Shown: positions 48,431 to 57,471 of the stretch, in pieces
Position numbering within the stretch: the first letter of the stretch is position 1
How the letters are laid out: each line of letters starts with the position of its first letter
Notes under the pieces: model-generated
Told to the model about the DNA's origin: nothing
The model's database searches: none
The model's input: only the letters and a program-made list of their open reading frames with translations
Assembly (NCBI RefSeq): GCF_026627445.1
Contig: NZ_JAPNLJ010000035.1
Span: 28,045-92,044, forward strand
Direction: 5' to 3'
Source of the DNA: Streptomyces sp. H27-H1
GTDB lineage: Bacteria; Actinomycetota; Actinomycetes; Streptomycetales; Streptomycetaceae
DNA length: 64,000 nt
Program-made: the position numbers and the translations under genes

Positions 48431-49822
48431 ATGGCTCTCCACGAGACGAAGGACCCGCGCTCCCGCGACGCCGAGACGGACGTCTTCGCGTCCGCCCTCA
48501 GCGGCGAGATCCTCCCCAAGCACCGGATGCCCGAAGACCACTCGCCCACCGAAGTGGTCTACGAGCTCCTCCACAACGAGCTACTCCTCGACGGCAACGC
48601 CGCCCAGAACCTGGCCACCTTCTGCACCACCTGGTCGGACGACGGGGTCCACCGGCTGATGAACGAGTGCCTCGACAAGAACATGATCGACAAGGACGAG
48701 TACCCGCAGACGGCCGAGATCGAGGCCCGCTGCGTCAACATCCTGGCCGACCTGTGGAACGCACCCGCCGGCACCACCGGCACCGGCTGCTCCACCACCG
48801 GCTCCAGCGAGGCCGCCATGCTCGGCGGCCTCGCCCTCAAGTGGCGCTGGCGCGAGCGCCGCCGCGCCGCCGGACTGCCCACCGACAGGCCGAACCTGGT
48901 GTGCGGACCGGTCCAGATCTGCTGGGAGAAGTTCGCCCGCTACTTCGACGTAGAGCTCCGCCAGGTCCCCCTGGAGCCCGGAGCCACCGGCCTGCGCGCC
49001 GAGCAGCTCGCCGCCCACGTGGACGAGAACACCATCGGCGTCGTCGCCATTCTCGGCGTCACCTACACCTGCGTCTACGAACCCGTCGCCGAGATCGCCG
49101 CCGAACTCGACCGGATCCAGGCCGAGTACGGCTGGGACGTGCCCATCCACGTGGACGCCGCCAGCGGCGGTTTCGTGGCCCCCTTCCTCCACCCCGACGT
49201 GGTCTGGGACTTCCGGCTGCCGCGCGTGGCCTCCGTCAACACCTCCGGGCACAAGTACGGCCTCGCACCGCTGGGCGTCGGCTGGATCGTGTGGCGCACA
49301 GCCGATCTGCTCCCGGCCGACCTCGTCTTCTCCGTGGACTACCTCGGCGGGGACATGCCCACCTTCGCCCTCAACTTCTCCCGCCCGGGCGGCGAGATCA
49401 TCGCCCAGTACTACCTGTTCCTGCGCCTGGGCCGGGGCGGTTACAAGCGCGTCCAGCAGGCCTGCGCCGACACCGCCCAGTACCTGGCCCGCGAGATCGA
49501 GAGCATGGGCCCCTTCACCCTCCTCTACGACGGCCAGGGCGCGCTGCCGGCCGTCTCCTACCGGCTCACCGACCCCCAGGGTGCGGGCTTCACCCTCTAC
49601 GACCTCTCCGACCGGCTCCGCATGCGCGGCTGGCAGGTGCCCTCGTACCCCCTGCCGGCCGACCGCGAGGACACGGTCATCCAGCGCGTCCTGATCCGGC
49701 ACGGGGTGACCCGGGACCAGATCGCACTGCTGGTATCCGACGTGCGCAGCGCCGTGGAACACCTCGTCGCGCACCCGCAGCCGGTCCCCGCGGGCCCGCC
49801 CCGGTCCGGCTTCCACCACTGA
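48431..49822 (+). CDS. Glutamate decarboxylase
   Basis: A 463-residue PLP-dependent glutamate decarboxylase of the GadA/GadB class, converting glutamate to GABA and using up a proton. Landmarks: FCTTWSDDGVHRLMNECLDK, GTGCSTTGSSEAAMLGGLAL, HVDAASGGFVAPF and the PLP lysine Lys275 in NTSGHKYGLAPLG. Full length for the class. No GABA antiporter is adjacent, so it may serve metabolism more than acid defence. A terminator follows. The upstream 580 bases hold only the kinase remnant. Confidence 0.93.
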   Translation: MALHETKDPRSRDAETDVFASALSGEILPKHRMPEDHSPTEVVYELLHNELLLDGNAAQNLATFCTTWSDDGVHRLMNECLDKNMIDKDEYPQTAEIEARCVNILADLWNAPAGTTGTGCSTTGSSEAAMLGGLALKWRWRERRRAAGLPTDRPNLVCGPVQICWEKFARYFDVELRQVPLEPGATGLRAEQLAAHVDENTIGVVAILGVTYTCVYEPVAEIAAELDRIQAEYGWDVPIHVDAASGGFVAPFLHPDVVWDFRLPRVASVNTSGHKYGLAPLGVGWIVWRTADLLPADLVFSVDYLGGDMPTFALNFSRPGGEIIAQYYLFLRLGRGGYKRVQQACADTAQYLAREIESMGPFTLLYDGQGALPAVSYRLTDPQGAGFTLYDLSDRLRMRGWQVPSYPLPADREDTVIQRVLIRHGVTRDQIALLVSDVRSAVEHLVAHPQPVPAGPPRSGFHH

Positions 49823-49833
49823 GGAGTCTGAGC

Positions 49834-49860
49834 ACCGAAGGGCGTAACGCCCGTTTCGGT
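49834..49860 (+). terminator. Terminator of the glutamate decarboxylase gene
   Basis: ACCGAA (49834-49839) and GGGCG (49840-49844) pair with CGCCC (49848-49852) and TTCGGT (49855-49860), with a two-base bulge, 12 bases after the stop. Confidence 0.75.
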
Positions 49861-50002
49861 AAGGACAGTTGCCGGCCGAGCTCACGGACGGGCTCGGGGT
49901 TCCGGGCGGCTGGGTTGCTGAAGCGCGCCCTGGGTCACCGGAAGGGCCACTGCGCCCCAGTGACGATCAAGGGCACACGGGCGCCCTTTGGCTCGGCACG
50001 GC

Positions 50003-52516
50003 TCAGGGCGCCGGCCAGCGCATCCCCAGTTCCGTCAGCGCGGCCGTCCGCTCGGGGGCCAGGGACGCGGAGCGGGAGCGCTGGTTGGCGATCCAGGAAC
50101 CCAGGCGCAGGTCGCGGTCGCCGACCCGCTCCACGTGCGTACGGGGCACCCGCAGATGCCGCTCGCGGTCGTGGAACTGCCGGGCCGCCTCCAGGTGCGC
50201 CGCCCACGCGGCCCCATGGGCGACCCGGGGCTTCGGCCGGTCCGCGCCCTCGGCCGGGGTCACCCCGAGGGCGTGCTCCAGCAGCCAGCGCTGGGCCCAG
50301 GCGAGGCGCTCCCAGGACGTGCGCTGGCCGCGCAGCCACACCCCGAGGTCCTCGCCCTGGACCACGGCCTCTCCGGGACGCGTCGGGAGCCGGCCGCCCG
50401 AGTCCAGGTGGACCCGGGTCAGGTGGAAGGCCCGCTGCCAGGAGATCTCCCAGGCCGGACACCAGGACGCGTCGACGGCCTCCAGGGCCTCGCGGCGCTC
50501 CTCGGACAGGGCTCCGGGGCCCTCACGGCGGGCCGCCGCCCGCTGGTTCTTGACCCATACCCCGACCGGGGCGCCGCGCCAGGTGGCGTCCACGGGAGGC
50601 AGCAGGTGCCCGTGCTCGGCCGCCCAGCCGCTCGCCGCCGCGAGCCCCTCCTCGAAGGCCACGTCGAAGTGGCTCCACACCATGCCCAGTTCGTCGAGCT
50701 GGGTCACCCGCTCGCGGCCGAGCGCGCCACGCCGGTACGTGCGCCGGACATCCGCGATCCACTGGCCGAGCGGGAACCTGGCCAGCCCCGGCGGCCACCG
50801 CACCTCGGCTCCGAGGTCTCCACCGGCCGCCGCGGTCGCCTCGGGGACCCCACCGGCCGCCGTGGCTCCACCGCCCTCGGGCACCTTGTACGCGAACGGC
50901 ACCTTGAGGTCTCCGGCGGCCCCGGCGTAGATCCGGGCGGCCTCCACCCCGCGCCGCCAGTGCTCGTGCTCCGGGTGCAGGACGCGCAGCCGGACGAAGG
51001 CCGCCAGCAGCGCCGGGTCGCGGGGGGTGGAGAAGCTCAGCAGGGACTGCGCGCCGCCGCGCAGCCCGGAGCCGCTCAGGGACTCCGTACCGCTCGTGCC
51101 GGGGGCCCCGCGCCGGCTCGGGGCCTGGGGCTGGGCCAGGGACTCGACGAGCCGGGTGTCGTGGGCCCGTAGCGCCTCCAGCAGCCGCGCGAGGTCCCCG
51201 TACGCCCGTGAGGTCAGCATCGTCTCGGGGGACTCGCCGGGCCCCAGCAGCACCGGCACGACGAGGGAGGCGACCTTGCCCTCCCCGGGCCGGATGCGCA
51301 GCGCCCGGCCGACGGCCTGGACCAGGTCGGGCATGGAACCGCGTACGTCGGCCCAGAACACCGAGTCGCACTCCTTGGTGTCCACGCCCTCGCCCAGTAC
51401 CCGGACACTGCCCAGGAAGGCCTTGTCCGCGACCCGGTCGTCCGCGAAGGCGCCCAGCACCCGTCGCCGGTGCGCCACGGTGTGCTGCCCGCACAGCCAG
51501 TCCGCCCAGACGGTACGGGGGTACACCGGCCGGGGTGTCCAGCTCGTGGCGCGCAGTCGGGCGGCCACCGCCGGCAGCCCGGCCGCGAAGGCCTCGGCCT
51601 CCTTGGTCAGGTGGTGGAAGACGAGGGTGCGCCGGAACCCCTGCCGTACGGCCGCCGTCACCAGCGCCGTCTGGAGCGCCGCGAGCCGCACCCCGCGCAC
51701 GGCGTCGGAGCGTCCATCCGGGCCGAGCAGTACGGCCGCCTGGAACTCCGGATCGCTGACGTCCACGCAGACCACCCGGTAGGGAGCACAGATGCCCCGG
51801 TCGATGGCCTCGGAGAGGGTGAGGGTGTAGCAGCGGGCACCGAACGGCCCGTCCGGGTCGTCCTGCATGGAGGCCACGAGGTCGCCCCGGCCGTGCGCCC
51901 CCTCCGGATGGTCGGCGCCCTCGGCGGGATCGGTGTCCTCGCCGTCCTGCCAGACCCGGGGCGTGGCCGTCATGTACAGCCGGCGCACCGACGGGATCCG
52001 GGTGTTGTCGTGCACCACCGCCCAGGGCTTGCCGATCCGCCCCGAGGTCCGGTGCGCCTCGTCGACCACGATCAGGTCCCAGCCGGGCAGCCCCTCGCGG
52101 TGCGCGCGTTCGATGGTGCCGAGGCCGAGCGAGGCGTACGTGGCGTACACCGTGACCCGGTCGACGGGCGGGCCCGCCCAGCCGGCCAGTTCGGCCGGGT
52201 CGGTGGTGGTGGGCACCCCCGCGTCCTCGCCGCGCAGCGAGCACACGGCGAATGCGCGGCCGGTCCGGCCGCCCTCGCGCCAGGCGGTCGCGGTCTGTAC
52301 GAGGAGGTCCAGGGAGGGCACCAGCACCAGGACCCGACCGGCCCGCAGTTCCTCGGCCGTGTGCACGGCGACCAGCGACTTGCCGGAGCCCGTCGCCATG
52401 ATGACCTGCGTACGGAGTCCGGTCCGTGGGACCCTGCGCCCGGCGGGCAGCTCCAGCGCCCGCACGGCCGCGTCGACGGCCTCACGCTGGTGCGGACGGA
52501 GCTTCTGCCTGCTCAT
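50003..52516 (-). CDS. DEAD/DEAH helicase with C-terminal helicase-associated repeats
   Basis: An 837-residue superfamily 2 helicase. The N-terminal half has Walker A ATGSGKS (41-47), the DEAH box in LIVVDEAHR, motif III in YMTATPR, a linker, and motif VI in QAVGRALRI. The C-terminal 330 residues carry helicase-associated (HA) repeats, seen as RFPLGQWIADVRRTYRRG, GVWVKNQRAAARREG, GVWLRGQRTSWERLA and GSWIANQRSRSASLA, about 65-75 residues apart. Proteins of this make are common in streptomycetes; the role is not established. The ATG at 52516 has GGGGG nine bases upstream. No restriction or defence gene is next to it. Confidence 0.88.
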   Translation of the reverse strand: MSRQKLRPHQREAVDAAVRALELPAGRRVPRTGLRTQVIMATGSGKSLVAVHTAEELRAGRVLVLVPSLDLLVQTATAWREGGRTGRAFAVCSLRGEDAGVPTTTDPAELAGWAGPPVDRVTVYATYASLGLGTIERAHREGLPGWDLIVVDEAHRTSGRIGKPWAVVHDNTRIPSVRRLYMTATPRVWQDGEDTDPAEGADHPEGAHGRGDLVASMQDDPDGPFGARCYTLTLSEAIDRGICAPYRVVCVDVSDPEFQAAVLLGPDGRSDAVRGVRLAALQTALVTAAVRQGFRRTLVFHHLTKEAEAFAAGLPAVAARLRATSWTPRPVYPRTVWADWLCGQHTVAHRRRVLGAFADDRVADKAFLGSVRVLGEGVDTKECDSVFWADVRGSMPDLVQAVGRALRIRPGEGKVASLVVPVLLGPGESPETMLTSRAYGDLARLLEALRAHDTRLVESLAQPQAPSRRGAPGTSGTESLSGSGLRGGAQSLLSFSTPRDPALLAAFVRLRVLHPEHEHWRRGVEAARIYAGAAGDLKVPFAYKVPEGGGATAAGGVPEATAAAGGDLGAEVRWPPGLARFPLGQWIADVRRTYRRGALGRERVTQLDELGMVWSHFDVAFEEGLAAASGWAAEHGHLLPPVDATWRGAPVGVWVKNQRAAARREGPGALSEERREALEAVDASWCPAWEISWQRAFHLTRVHLDSGGRLPTRPGEAVVQGEDLGVWLRGQRTSWERLAWAQRWLLEHALGVTPAEGADRPKPRVAHGAAWAAHLEAARQFHDRERHLRVPRTHVERVGDRDLRLGSWIANQRSRSASLAPERTAALTELGMRWPAP

Positions 52517-52645
52517 GCGCATCACCCCCGTGATCTGCCGATTTCCTTCCAGCTCCTATCTTGCCCCCATTTTGAATCATTGGGGGGAGATCGAGTCGGT
52601 CGGGTACGGCGGGCCGGGGAAGGGGGAGAGGGGCCGGGGGGAGCC

Positions 52646-54301
52646 CTACATCCGGGCCCCGAAGTTCTGCGTCCACCACGGGCCGCCGGTGCCCTGGTGG
52701 ATGCCCACGCCGATGTCCTTGAAGGAGCAGTTGAGGATGTTCTCCCGGTGGCCCTGGCTCTTCATCCAGGAATCCATGACCTGAGCCGGGGTCCGCTGCC
52801 CCTTCGCGATGTTCTCCCCGTAGGTGGACCAGCGGTACCCGGCGGCGGTCGTCCGCTTGCCCGGGTCCGCGCCGTCCGGGTTTGTGTGCGCGAAGAAGTT
52901 CCGCCGGGCCATGTCGTCGGAGTGCCCCTGGGCGGCGTTGCGCAGCTGCGCGTCCTCCTTGAGCGGCCCGCAGCCGGCCTTCGAGCGCTCGGCGTTGACC
53001 AGGGCGATCACCTGGGCGGCGGCGCCGCTCGGCGGGGCGGGAGCGGGCTTCTTCGGCGGGGTCGACTTCGGGCTCGGCTTCGGGGTGGGCGTCGGCTTCG
53101 GTGTCGGGCTCGCGCTCGGACTCGGGGTGGCGCTGGGGGAGGGGCTGGGGGAGGCGGACACCGAGGGGCTCGGGGTGGGCGACGCCGACTCCAGGGGCAG
53201 TGCGGTCCCCGACCGGGGCGCCACGAGCGCGGCCGCCGGTGCCTCGGGGGCGACCGTTCCGGGCCGGGTGCCGAGGTAGGTCAGCCCGCCTCCCACGACA
53301 CAGGCGGCGAGCACCGCGCCACCGATCACCCGGCGCCGGCCGCGGGTCTGCCGCTGTCTGCGCAGCGAGGCGCGCCCGTCCCCGGGACCGCCCTCAGCGG
53401 CGAACTGCGCGTCGCCGCCGCCGTCGGCGGAGTGGGGGCCCGGGGCGAGGGGCCCGTCCGTGTCGTACGCCGAAGCGGTGGTGGTCAGGCCCACGGAGGT
53501 GAAGTCGGAAGCCGCGGCCGCCCGTATGCCCGCGAACAGCGCCGCCGAGACCGGCAGCAGCGCCAGCCCGGCGAGCAGCCCCTCGGCCGGGAGCAGGCCG
53601 TTCCACAGCCCGGCGCACCGTATGCACTCGCGGGCGTGCCGGGCTATTCGCTTGCGCCACAGCGCCGAGGGCAGGCCGTCCCAGCTCGCCGCCATCGCCC
53701 GCAGGTCCTCGCAGGGCGGCTGGGCGCCCAGGGCCCGTTCCACCACCCGGGCGGCCTCCAGCTGCGCCTTCATGCGCTGAACCCGTACCGCCGTGTGCTG
53801 CGGGGACAGCTCCAGTGCCTGCGCCATCTCGGCGCGCGTCAGCTCCCCGGCGCACTCCAGCCACCACAGGGACAGCAGCGCCCGGTCGTCGGGCTCCAGC
53901 CAGCGGGTGGCGCGGGCCGTCTCCCGGCGCTGGCCCTCGAGCTGGAGGCGTACGACGGTCAGGTCCACGAAGTCGGCACCCGGATCGGCCAGCTCCCAGG
54001 CGGCCTCCAGACCGCTCTCGCCGGGGGCGCTGCGGCGGGCCTGCCAGTGGGCGCGCACCCGGTTCATGGCGATCGCGACCAGCCAGGACCGGAAGCTGTG
54101 GTCGTCGCGCAGGCCGCTCAGCCCGTCGAGTGCCCGAAGCATCGTGTCCTGCACCACGTCGTCCACGTCGACGGACCCGTTCAGGGCGCGCCCGACGATG
54201 TTGTAGACCAGCGGCAGATAGGCGCTGACCAGGTCGTCCTGCGCGCGGGGATCGCCCGCACGGGCCGCGGCGACCAGCGCTGCCGTGTGCTGAGTGCTCA
54301 T
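52646..54301 (-). CDS. ECF sigma factor fused to ZAS-like motif, membrane helix and CAP domain
   Basis: A 551-residue four-part protein. Residues 1-190 are an ECF sigma factor: region 2 (DVDDVVQDTMLRALDGL) and region 4 (LTRAEMAQALELSPQHTAVR). His222-x3-Cys226-x2-Cys229 (HARECIRC) is the zinc-binding ZAS pattern of anti-sigma factors. After a basic stretch (RRQRQTRGRRR) comes a membrane helix (about 325-344), a Ser/Pro/Thr/Lys-rich linker (372-420) and a CAP/SCP domain (426-551; HTNPDGADPGKR and SWMKSQGHRENILN). By the positive-inside rule the CAP domain is outside the cell. A weak hydrophobic stretch at 241-263 is more likely buried than a second helix. ATG at 54301 follows AGGGA. Confidence 0.88.
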   Translation of the reverse strand: MSTQHTAALVAAARAGDPRAQDDLVSAYLPLVYNIVGRALNGSVDVDDVVQDTMLRALDGLSGLRDDHSFRSWLVAIAMNRVRAHWQARRSAPGESGLEAAWELADPGADFVDLTVVRLQLEGQRRETARATRWLEPDDRALLSLWWLECAGELTRAEMAQALELSPQHTAVRVQRMKAQLEAARVVERALGAQPPCEDLRAMAASWDGLPSALWRKRIARHARECIRCAGLWNGLLPAEGLLAGLALLPVSAALFAGIRAAAASDFTSVGLTTTASAYDTDGPLAPGPHSADGGGDAQFAAEGGPGDGRASLRRQRQTRGRRRVIGGAVLAACVVGGGLTYLGTRPGTVAPEAPAAALVAPRSGTALPLESASPTPSPSVSASPSPSPSATPSPSASPTPKPTPTPKPSPKSTPPKKPAPAPPSGAAAQVIALVNAERSKAGCGPLKEDAQLRNAAQGHSDDMARRNFFAHTNPDGADPGKRTTAAGYRWSTYGENIAKGQRTPAQVMDSWMKSQGHRENILNCSFKDIGVGIHQGTGGPWWTQNFGARM

Positions 54302-54376
54302 AGAAAGTCCCTGTCCGTACCGGCGCTCGATGATGCCCAATACCTGGGAGACCGTCGAGGCGGAGTCCGATAACGG

Positions 54377-54811
54377 TTATCCGACGAACGGATCCGCGGA
54401 TGCGGAATCCGGGGGGTCCGGGGCGGGGCCCGGGGCGGGCGCGGGGGCCGGGGCGAGTCGGTCGGCCAGGGCGCCGAGGTCGGGCAGGAACCAGATGTGC
54501 CGACCCTGGTTCGATTCCCGTACGAGATCGCGCAGGGCGGAACTCGACCGCAGGTGGTGCGAGATGTCGCCCACGACCACCAGCCGGACCCGGTAGTTCA
54601 CGAACTTCTGCATGATCGCCCCGGCGAGCCCGCCGCTGAGGTCGAAGAAGCCGGCGTCCAGCCGCTCCACCGGGACGGCGACGATGTCGGTCCGGTAGAA
54701 GGCGCCGCCGATCAGCTGGTCGAGCGCGTCCTGTTCGCCGGCGACCGGCGGGCCGTCGGCGGCGCAGACCAGGACCGGTACGCCGTGGTGTTCCACGATG
54801 AGGTCAGCCAT
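54377..54811 (-). CDS. DUF4180 domain-containing protein
   Basis: A 144-residue protein of the DUF4180 family, with a STAS-like alternating strand-helix pattern: LDQLIGGAFYRTDIVAVPVE, GGLAGAIMQKFVNYRVRLVV and SALRDLVRESNQGRHIWFLP. The C-terminal 25 residues are Pro/Ala-rich. Its ATG overlaps the end of the upstream helix-turn-helix gene by eight bases, so the two are coupled. Family function is unknown; members usually accompany a small HTH protein. Confidence 0.82.
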   Translation of the reverse strand: MADLIVEHHGVPVLVCAADGPPVAGEQDALDQLIGGAFYRTDIVAVPVERLDAGFFDLSGGLAGAIMQKFVNYRVRLVVVGDISHHLRSSSALRDLVRESNQGRHIWFLPDLGALADRLAPAPAPAPGPAPDPPDSASADPFVG

Positions 54812-55316
54812 GGTGCGCCGCCCGCACGCCGTTACCCGAGCCGTTGTCCGTGTCCATGCCGTTGCCCGGGCCGAGGACCCCGTCGACGAGGTGCAGCAGA
54901 TCGGCGGTGGTGGCGGCGTCGCCGAGGATCACGATCTTCATACGGGCCCGCTCCTTGTCGTAGACCGTCTGGACGCGCAGCGAGGCCGGGCTGTCCCGCG
55001 GGGACTGCGCGCTCGCCGTGACGAGGTTCGCGAGCCGGTTCGCCGCGTCGGGGCCGATCGCGTCGATCTGCACGATGCTCGACACCTCCAGGTGCCTGCG
55101 CGGTGCCCGCCCGGCGGCCGAGTGGTCCTCGGCGGCCGGGGTGGTGGTGACGCTGGTCAGGGCCTCGAAGTCGGCCCGGCTGATCCGGTACTGCTTGCCG
55201 ATCCGGACGGCTTTCAGCCGACCGTCGCGCACGTAGTTCCGGACAGTGCGCACGTGCAGCCCGAGCAGTTCGGCCACCTCGCCGACCGTGTACAGCTCAC
55301 GCCCTTCATCACTCAT
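54804..55316 (-). CDS. HTH_17 (excisionase/MerR-like) DNA-binding protein
   Basis: A 170-residue protein. The N-terminal 55 residues are a winged HTH of the excisionase type (LYTVGEVAELLGLHVRTVRN and VRIGKQYRISRADFEAL). The rest is an alpha/beta domain (VSSIVQIDAIGPDAANRLAN and MKIVILGDAATTADLLHLVD) of the same general STAS-like make as the next gene's product, so the two may interact. ATG at 55316; no strong ribosome site. It is the first gene of the HTH-DUF4180 operon and lies upstream of the sigma-CAP gene on the same strand. Confidence 0.85.
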   Translation of the reverse strand: MSDEGRELYTVGEVAELLGLHVRTVRNYVRDGRLKAVRIGKQYRISRADFEALTSVTTTPAAEDHSAAGRAPRRHLEVSSIVQIDAIGPDAANRLANLVTASAQSPRDSPASLRVQTVYDKERARMKIVILGDAATTADLLHLVDGVLGPGNGMDTDNGSGNGVRAAHHG

Positions 55317-55416
55317 AGTTCCGGATCCTACCCTCTCGTAGTAAGTATTGGGCATGATGGGGACTGTTAGGGAATATTGCCGAGGTGGCGGTCGGTGATC
55401 CTCCTAGCATGATCAG

Positions 55417-56460
55417 ATGACTGCTCCCCGCTACCCCGCCAAGCCCCGTCCCGGGGACCGGATCGCCGTTCTCTCCGCCTCCGCCGGTCTGCCTGCCCTC
55501 TTCCCCCAGCCCTACGAGCTGGGACTGCGCAGGCTCCGGGACGAGTTCGGGCTGACGCCCGTGGAGTACCCGACGACCCGGAAGATGGGCGCGACGGCCG
55601 AGGAGCGGGCCGCCGACATCCACGCGGCCTTCGCGGATCCCGGTATCAAGGCGGTGATCGCCAGCATCGGCGGCGACGACCAGCTCACCGTGCTCCCGCA
55701 CCTCGACGCCGGTCTCCTGCGCGCCAACCCCAAGCCGTTCTTCGGCTACAGCGACAACACCAACCTGCTCCTGTATCTACGGGAGTTGGGGATGGTCGCC
55801 TACCACGGGGGCTCGGTGATGGTCGAGCTCGGACGGCCCGGCGCCCTGAACCCGCTGACGGCGCGGTCCCTGCGGGCCGCCCTGTTCACCTCGGGCGAGT
55901 ACGAGCTGGCCCCAGCCGACGCCAGCGGGGACGTCAACGGCCCCTGGGACGACTCCCGAACCTTCGATGCCGAACCGGAACTGGAGCCGGCCTCGGGCTG
56001 GACATGGCACAACGGCGACCGGGTGGTCGAGGGCGTCAGCTGGGGCGGCAACCTGGAGATCATCTCCTGGATGCTGATGGCCGACCGCGCGGTGCGGCCC
56101 GTGGAGGAGTACGCCGGCGGGGTGCTCTTCCTGGAGACCTCGGAGGACATGCCCCGTGCCCAGGACGTCTACTGGATCCTGCGCGCCATGGGGGAGCGCG
56201 GACTGCTGCGGCAGTTCCCGGCCCTCCTGATGGGCCGGGCGAAGAGCTGGTCCTTCGAGAAGCGCCTCGGTGTCGAGGAGCGGGAGCACTACCGCCGCGA
56301 GCAGCGCGCGGCGGTCCTGCGGGCCCTCGGCGAGTACGCCCCCGAGGCCATGGCCGTCTTCGATGTGGACCTCGGGCACACCGACCCGCAGGTCGTGATC
56401 CCCGTCGGCGGCCGGGTCCGGGTGGACGGCCCGGCCCGCCGGGTCTTCGTCACGTACTGA
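55417..56460 (+). CDS. LD-carboxypeptidase family (S66, MccF-like) peptidase
   Basis: A 347-residue S66 peptidase. Landmarks are IAVLSASAGLPALFP, ASIGGDDQLTVLPHLD, the nucleophile Ser112 in FFGYSDNT, the Glu in FLETSEDMPRAQ and the His in LGHTDPQVVIPVG. Its length and the TNLLLYLRELGMVAYHGG stretch place it with MccF, which cleaves acyl-adenylates such as microcin C, rather than with cell-wall LdcA. A self-protection or clean-up role is possible; no microcin genes are nearby. ATG at 55417. Confidence 0.87.
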   Translation: MTAPRYPAKPRPGDRIAVLSASAGLPALFPQPYELGLRRLRDEFGLTPVEYPTTRKMGATAEERAADIHAAFADPGIKAVIASIGGDDQLTVLPHLDAGLLRANPKPFFGYSDNTNLLLYLRELGMVAYHGGSVMVELGRPGALNPLTARSLRAALFTSGEYELAPADASGDVNGPWDDSRTFDAEPELEPASGWTWHNGDRVVEGVSWGGNLEIISWMLMADRAVRPVEEYAGGVLFLETSEDMPRAQDVYWILRAMGERGLLRQFPALLMGRAKSWSFEKRLGVEEREHYRREQRAAVLRALGEYAPEAMAVFDVDLGHTDPQVVIPVGGRVRVDGPARRVFVTY

Positions 56461-56584
56461 CGCATCCCGCCGCAGTGGCTCTGTTGGGGTCCCCGACCGG
56501 GTCCGGGGTGGCCGCGGCACACCTTCCCCCGCCGGCCTTCCCGCGCCGCACGGCCCGAGACGGTGCGGATCGCCGGGTGGTGCT

Positions 56585-57427
56585 CTACAGCAGCGGGGCC
56601 AGTGCCCGGGTGGCCGCGAGCAGGGCGGGCGCGTAGGACTCGAGCTCCGTGCGGGAGACCAGGAAGGTGACGGTGGTGATACTGACGCCGCCGATCGGAC
56701 GGCCCTGCGGCCCGAGGATCGCGGCGCCGATGCAGCGGATGGTCGCCTCGTTCTCCTCGTCGTCCACGGCGAACCCCTGCGCCCGCACCGCCTCCAGCTC
56801 CGCCTCCAGGGCCCCCGGTGTCGTGAGCGTGTCGGGCGTGCGGCGCGGCAGCCCGGTCGCGGAGACCAGCTCGCGCACCTCGGCTCCGGGCAGCTGGGCC
56901 AGGATGCTCTTGCCGATCGCGGTCGTGTGCAGCGGCATCCGCATGCCGATCCGCGAGGCGGTCCGGAAGGGCTGTGCGCTCTCCAGCTTCCGGATGTAGG
57001 TGATGGTCTCCCCGCTGTGCAGGGCGAGATGGACCGCCTGCCCCGTGGCCTCCTGCAGCTCGCGCAGGATGTGCTCGATGCCGGCCGGCTCCCCGCCGCT
57101 GACCAGGGCGGACAGTGCGCGCAGCCGGGGGCCGACGCCGTAGCGGCTCTCGCCCTCGGAGCATACGAAGCCCTGCTCGATCAATGACGCCAGGATGCGG
57201 AAGGTGCTCGACTTCGGCACGGCCGCCGCCGCCATGACGTCGGTGAGCCGGTGCGGGCCACCGGGCGCGGCCACGGCTTCCAGGATCCGCATCGACTTCT
57301 CCAGCGCCGTCCCCGCGGCGGAGGTCCGACCGCCTCGGGCAGCGCTCTGGCCCTTCGCGGTATCGGGCCCGTCATCCGGGGACACGCGATCTCCAAACGT
57401 GGGTATGGTCTGCAGCGGAAGTTCCAT
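56585..57427 (-). CDS. IclR-family transcriptional regulator
   Basis: A 280-residue IclR regulator with an N-terminal extension of about 40 residues. The winged HTH is RILEAVAAPGGPHRLTDVMA and VPKSSTFRILASLIEQGF; the GAF-like effector domain runs from about 115 on, with LHTTAIGKSILAQLPGAE and FAVDDEENEATIRCIGA. It is divergent from the KDPG aldolase-KDG kinase operon; a perfect palindrome lies in the gap. By position it is a KdgR-type repressor that would sense 2-keto-3-deoxygluconate. Confidence 0.9.
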   Translation of the reverse strand: MELPLQTIPTFGDRVSPDDGPDTAKGQSAARGGRTSAAGTALEKSMRILEAVAAPGGPHRLTDVMAAAAVPKSSTFRILASLIEQGFVCSEGESRYGVGPRLRALSALVSGGEPAGIEHILRELQEATGQAVHLALHSGETITYIRKLESAQPFRTASRIGMRMPLHTTAIGKSILAQLPGAEVRELVSATGLPRRTPDTLTTPGALEAELEAVRAQGFAVDDEENEATIRCIGAAILGPQGRPIGGVSITTVTFLVSRTELESYAPALLAATRALAPLL

Positions 57428-57440
57428 TACACGATACCAA

Positions 57441-57457
57441 GTTCCAGTACGTGGAAC
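57441..57457. promoter_or_regulatory. IclR-type operator before eda
   Basis: GTTCCA (57441-57446) and TGGAAC (57452-57457) are perfect inverted arms with five bases between. A half site GTTCCA at 57421-57426 lies next to it, within the start of the iclR gene. The site covers a possible GTG start of eda (57451), which supports use of the TTG further in. Confidence 0.7.
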
Positions 57458-57471
57458 AAATGGAGGGTGTC

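Noticed and set aside
241..54301. A second membrane helix in the sigma-CAP protein at residues 241-263
   Set aside because: It would put the CAP domain in the cytoplasm; the strong basic stretch just before residues 325-344 argues for one crossing with the CAP domain outside. Note that 241-263 are residue numbers; the gene is at 52646-54301.
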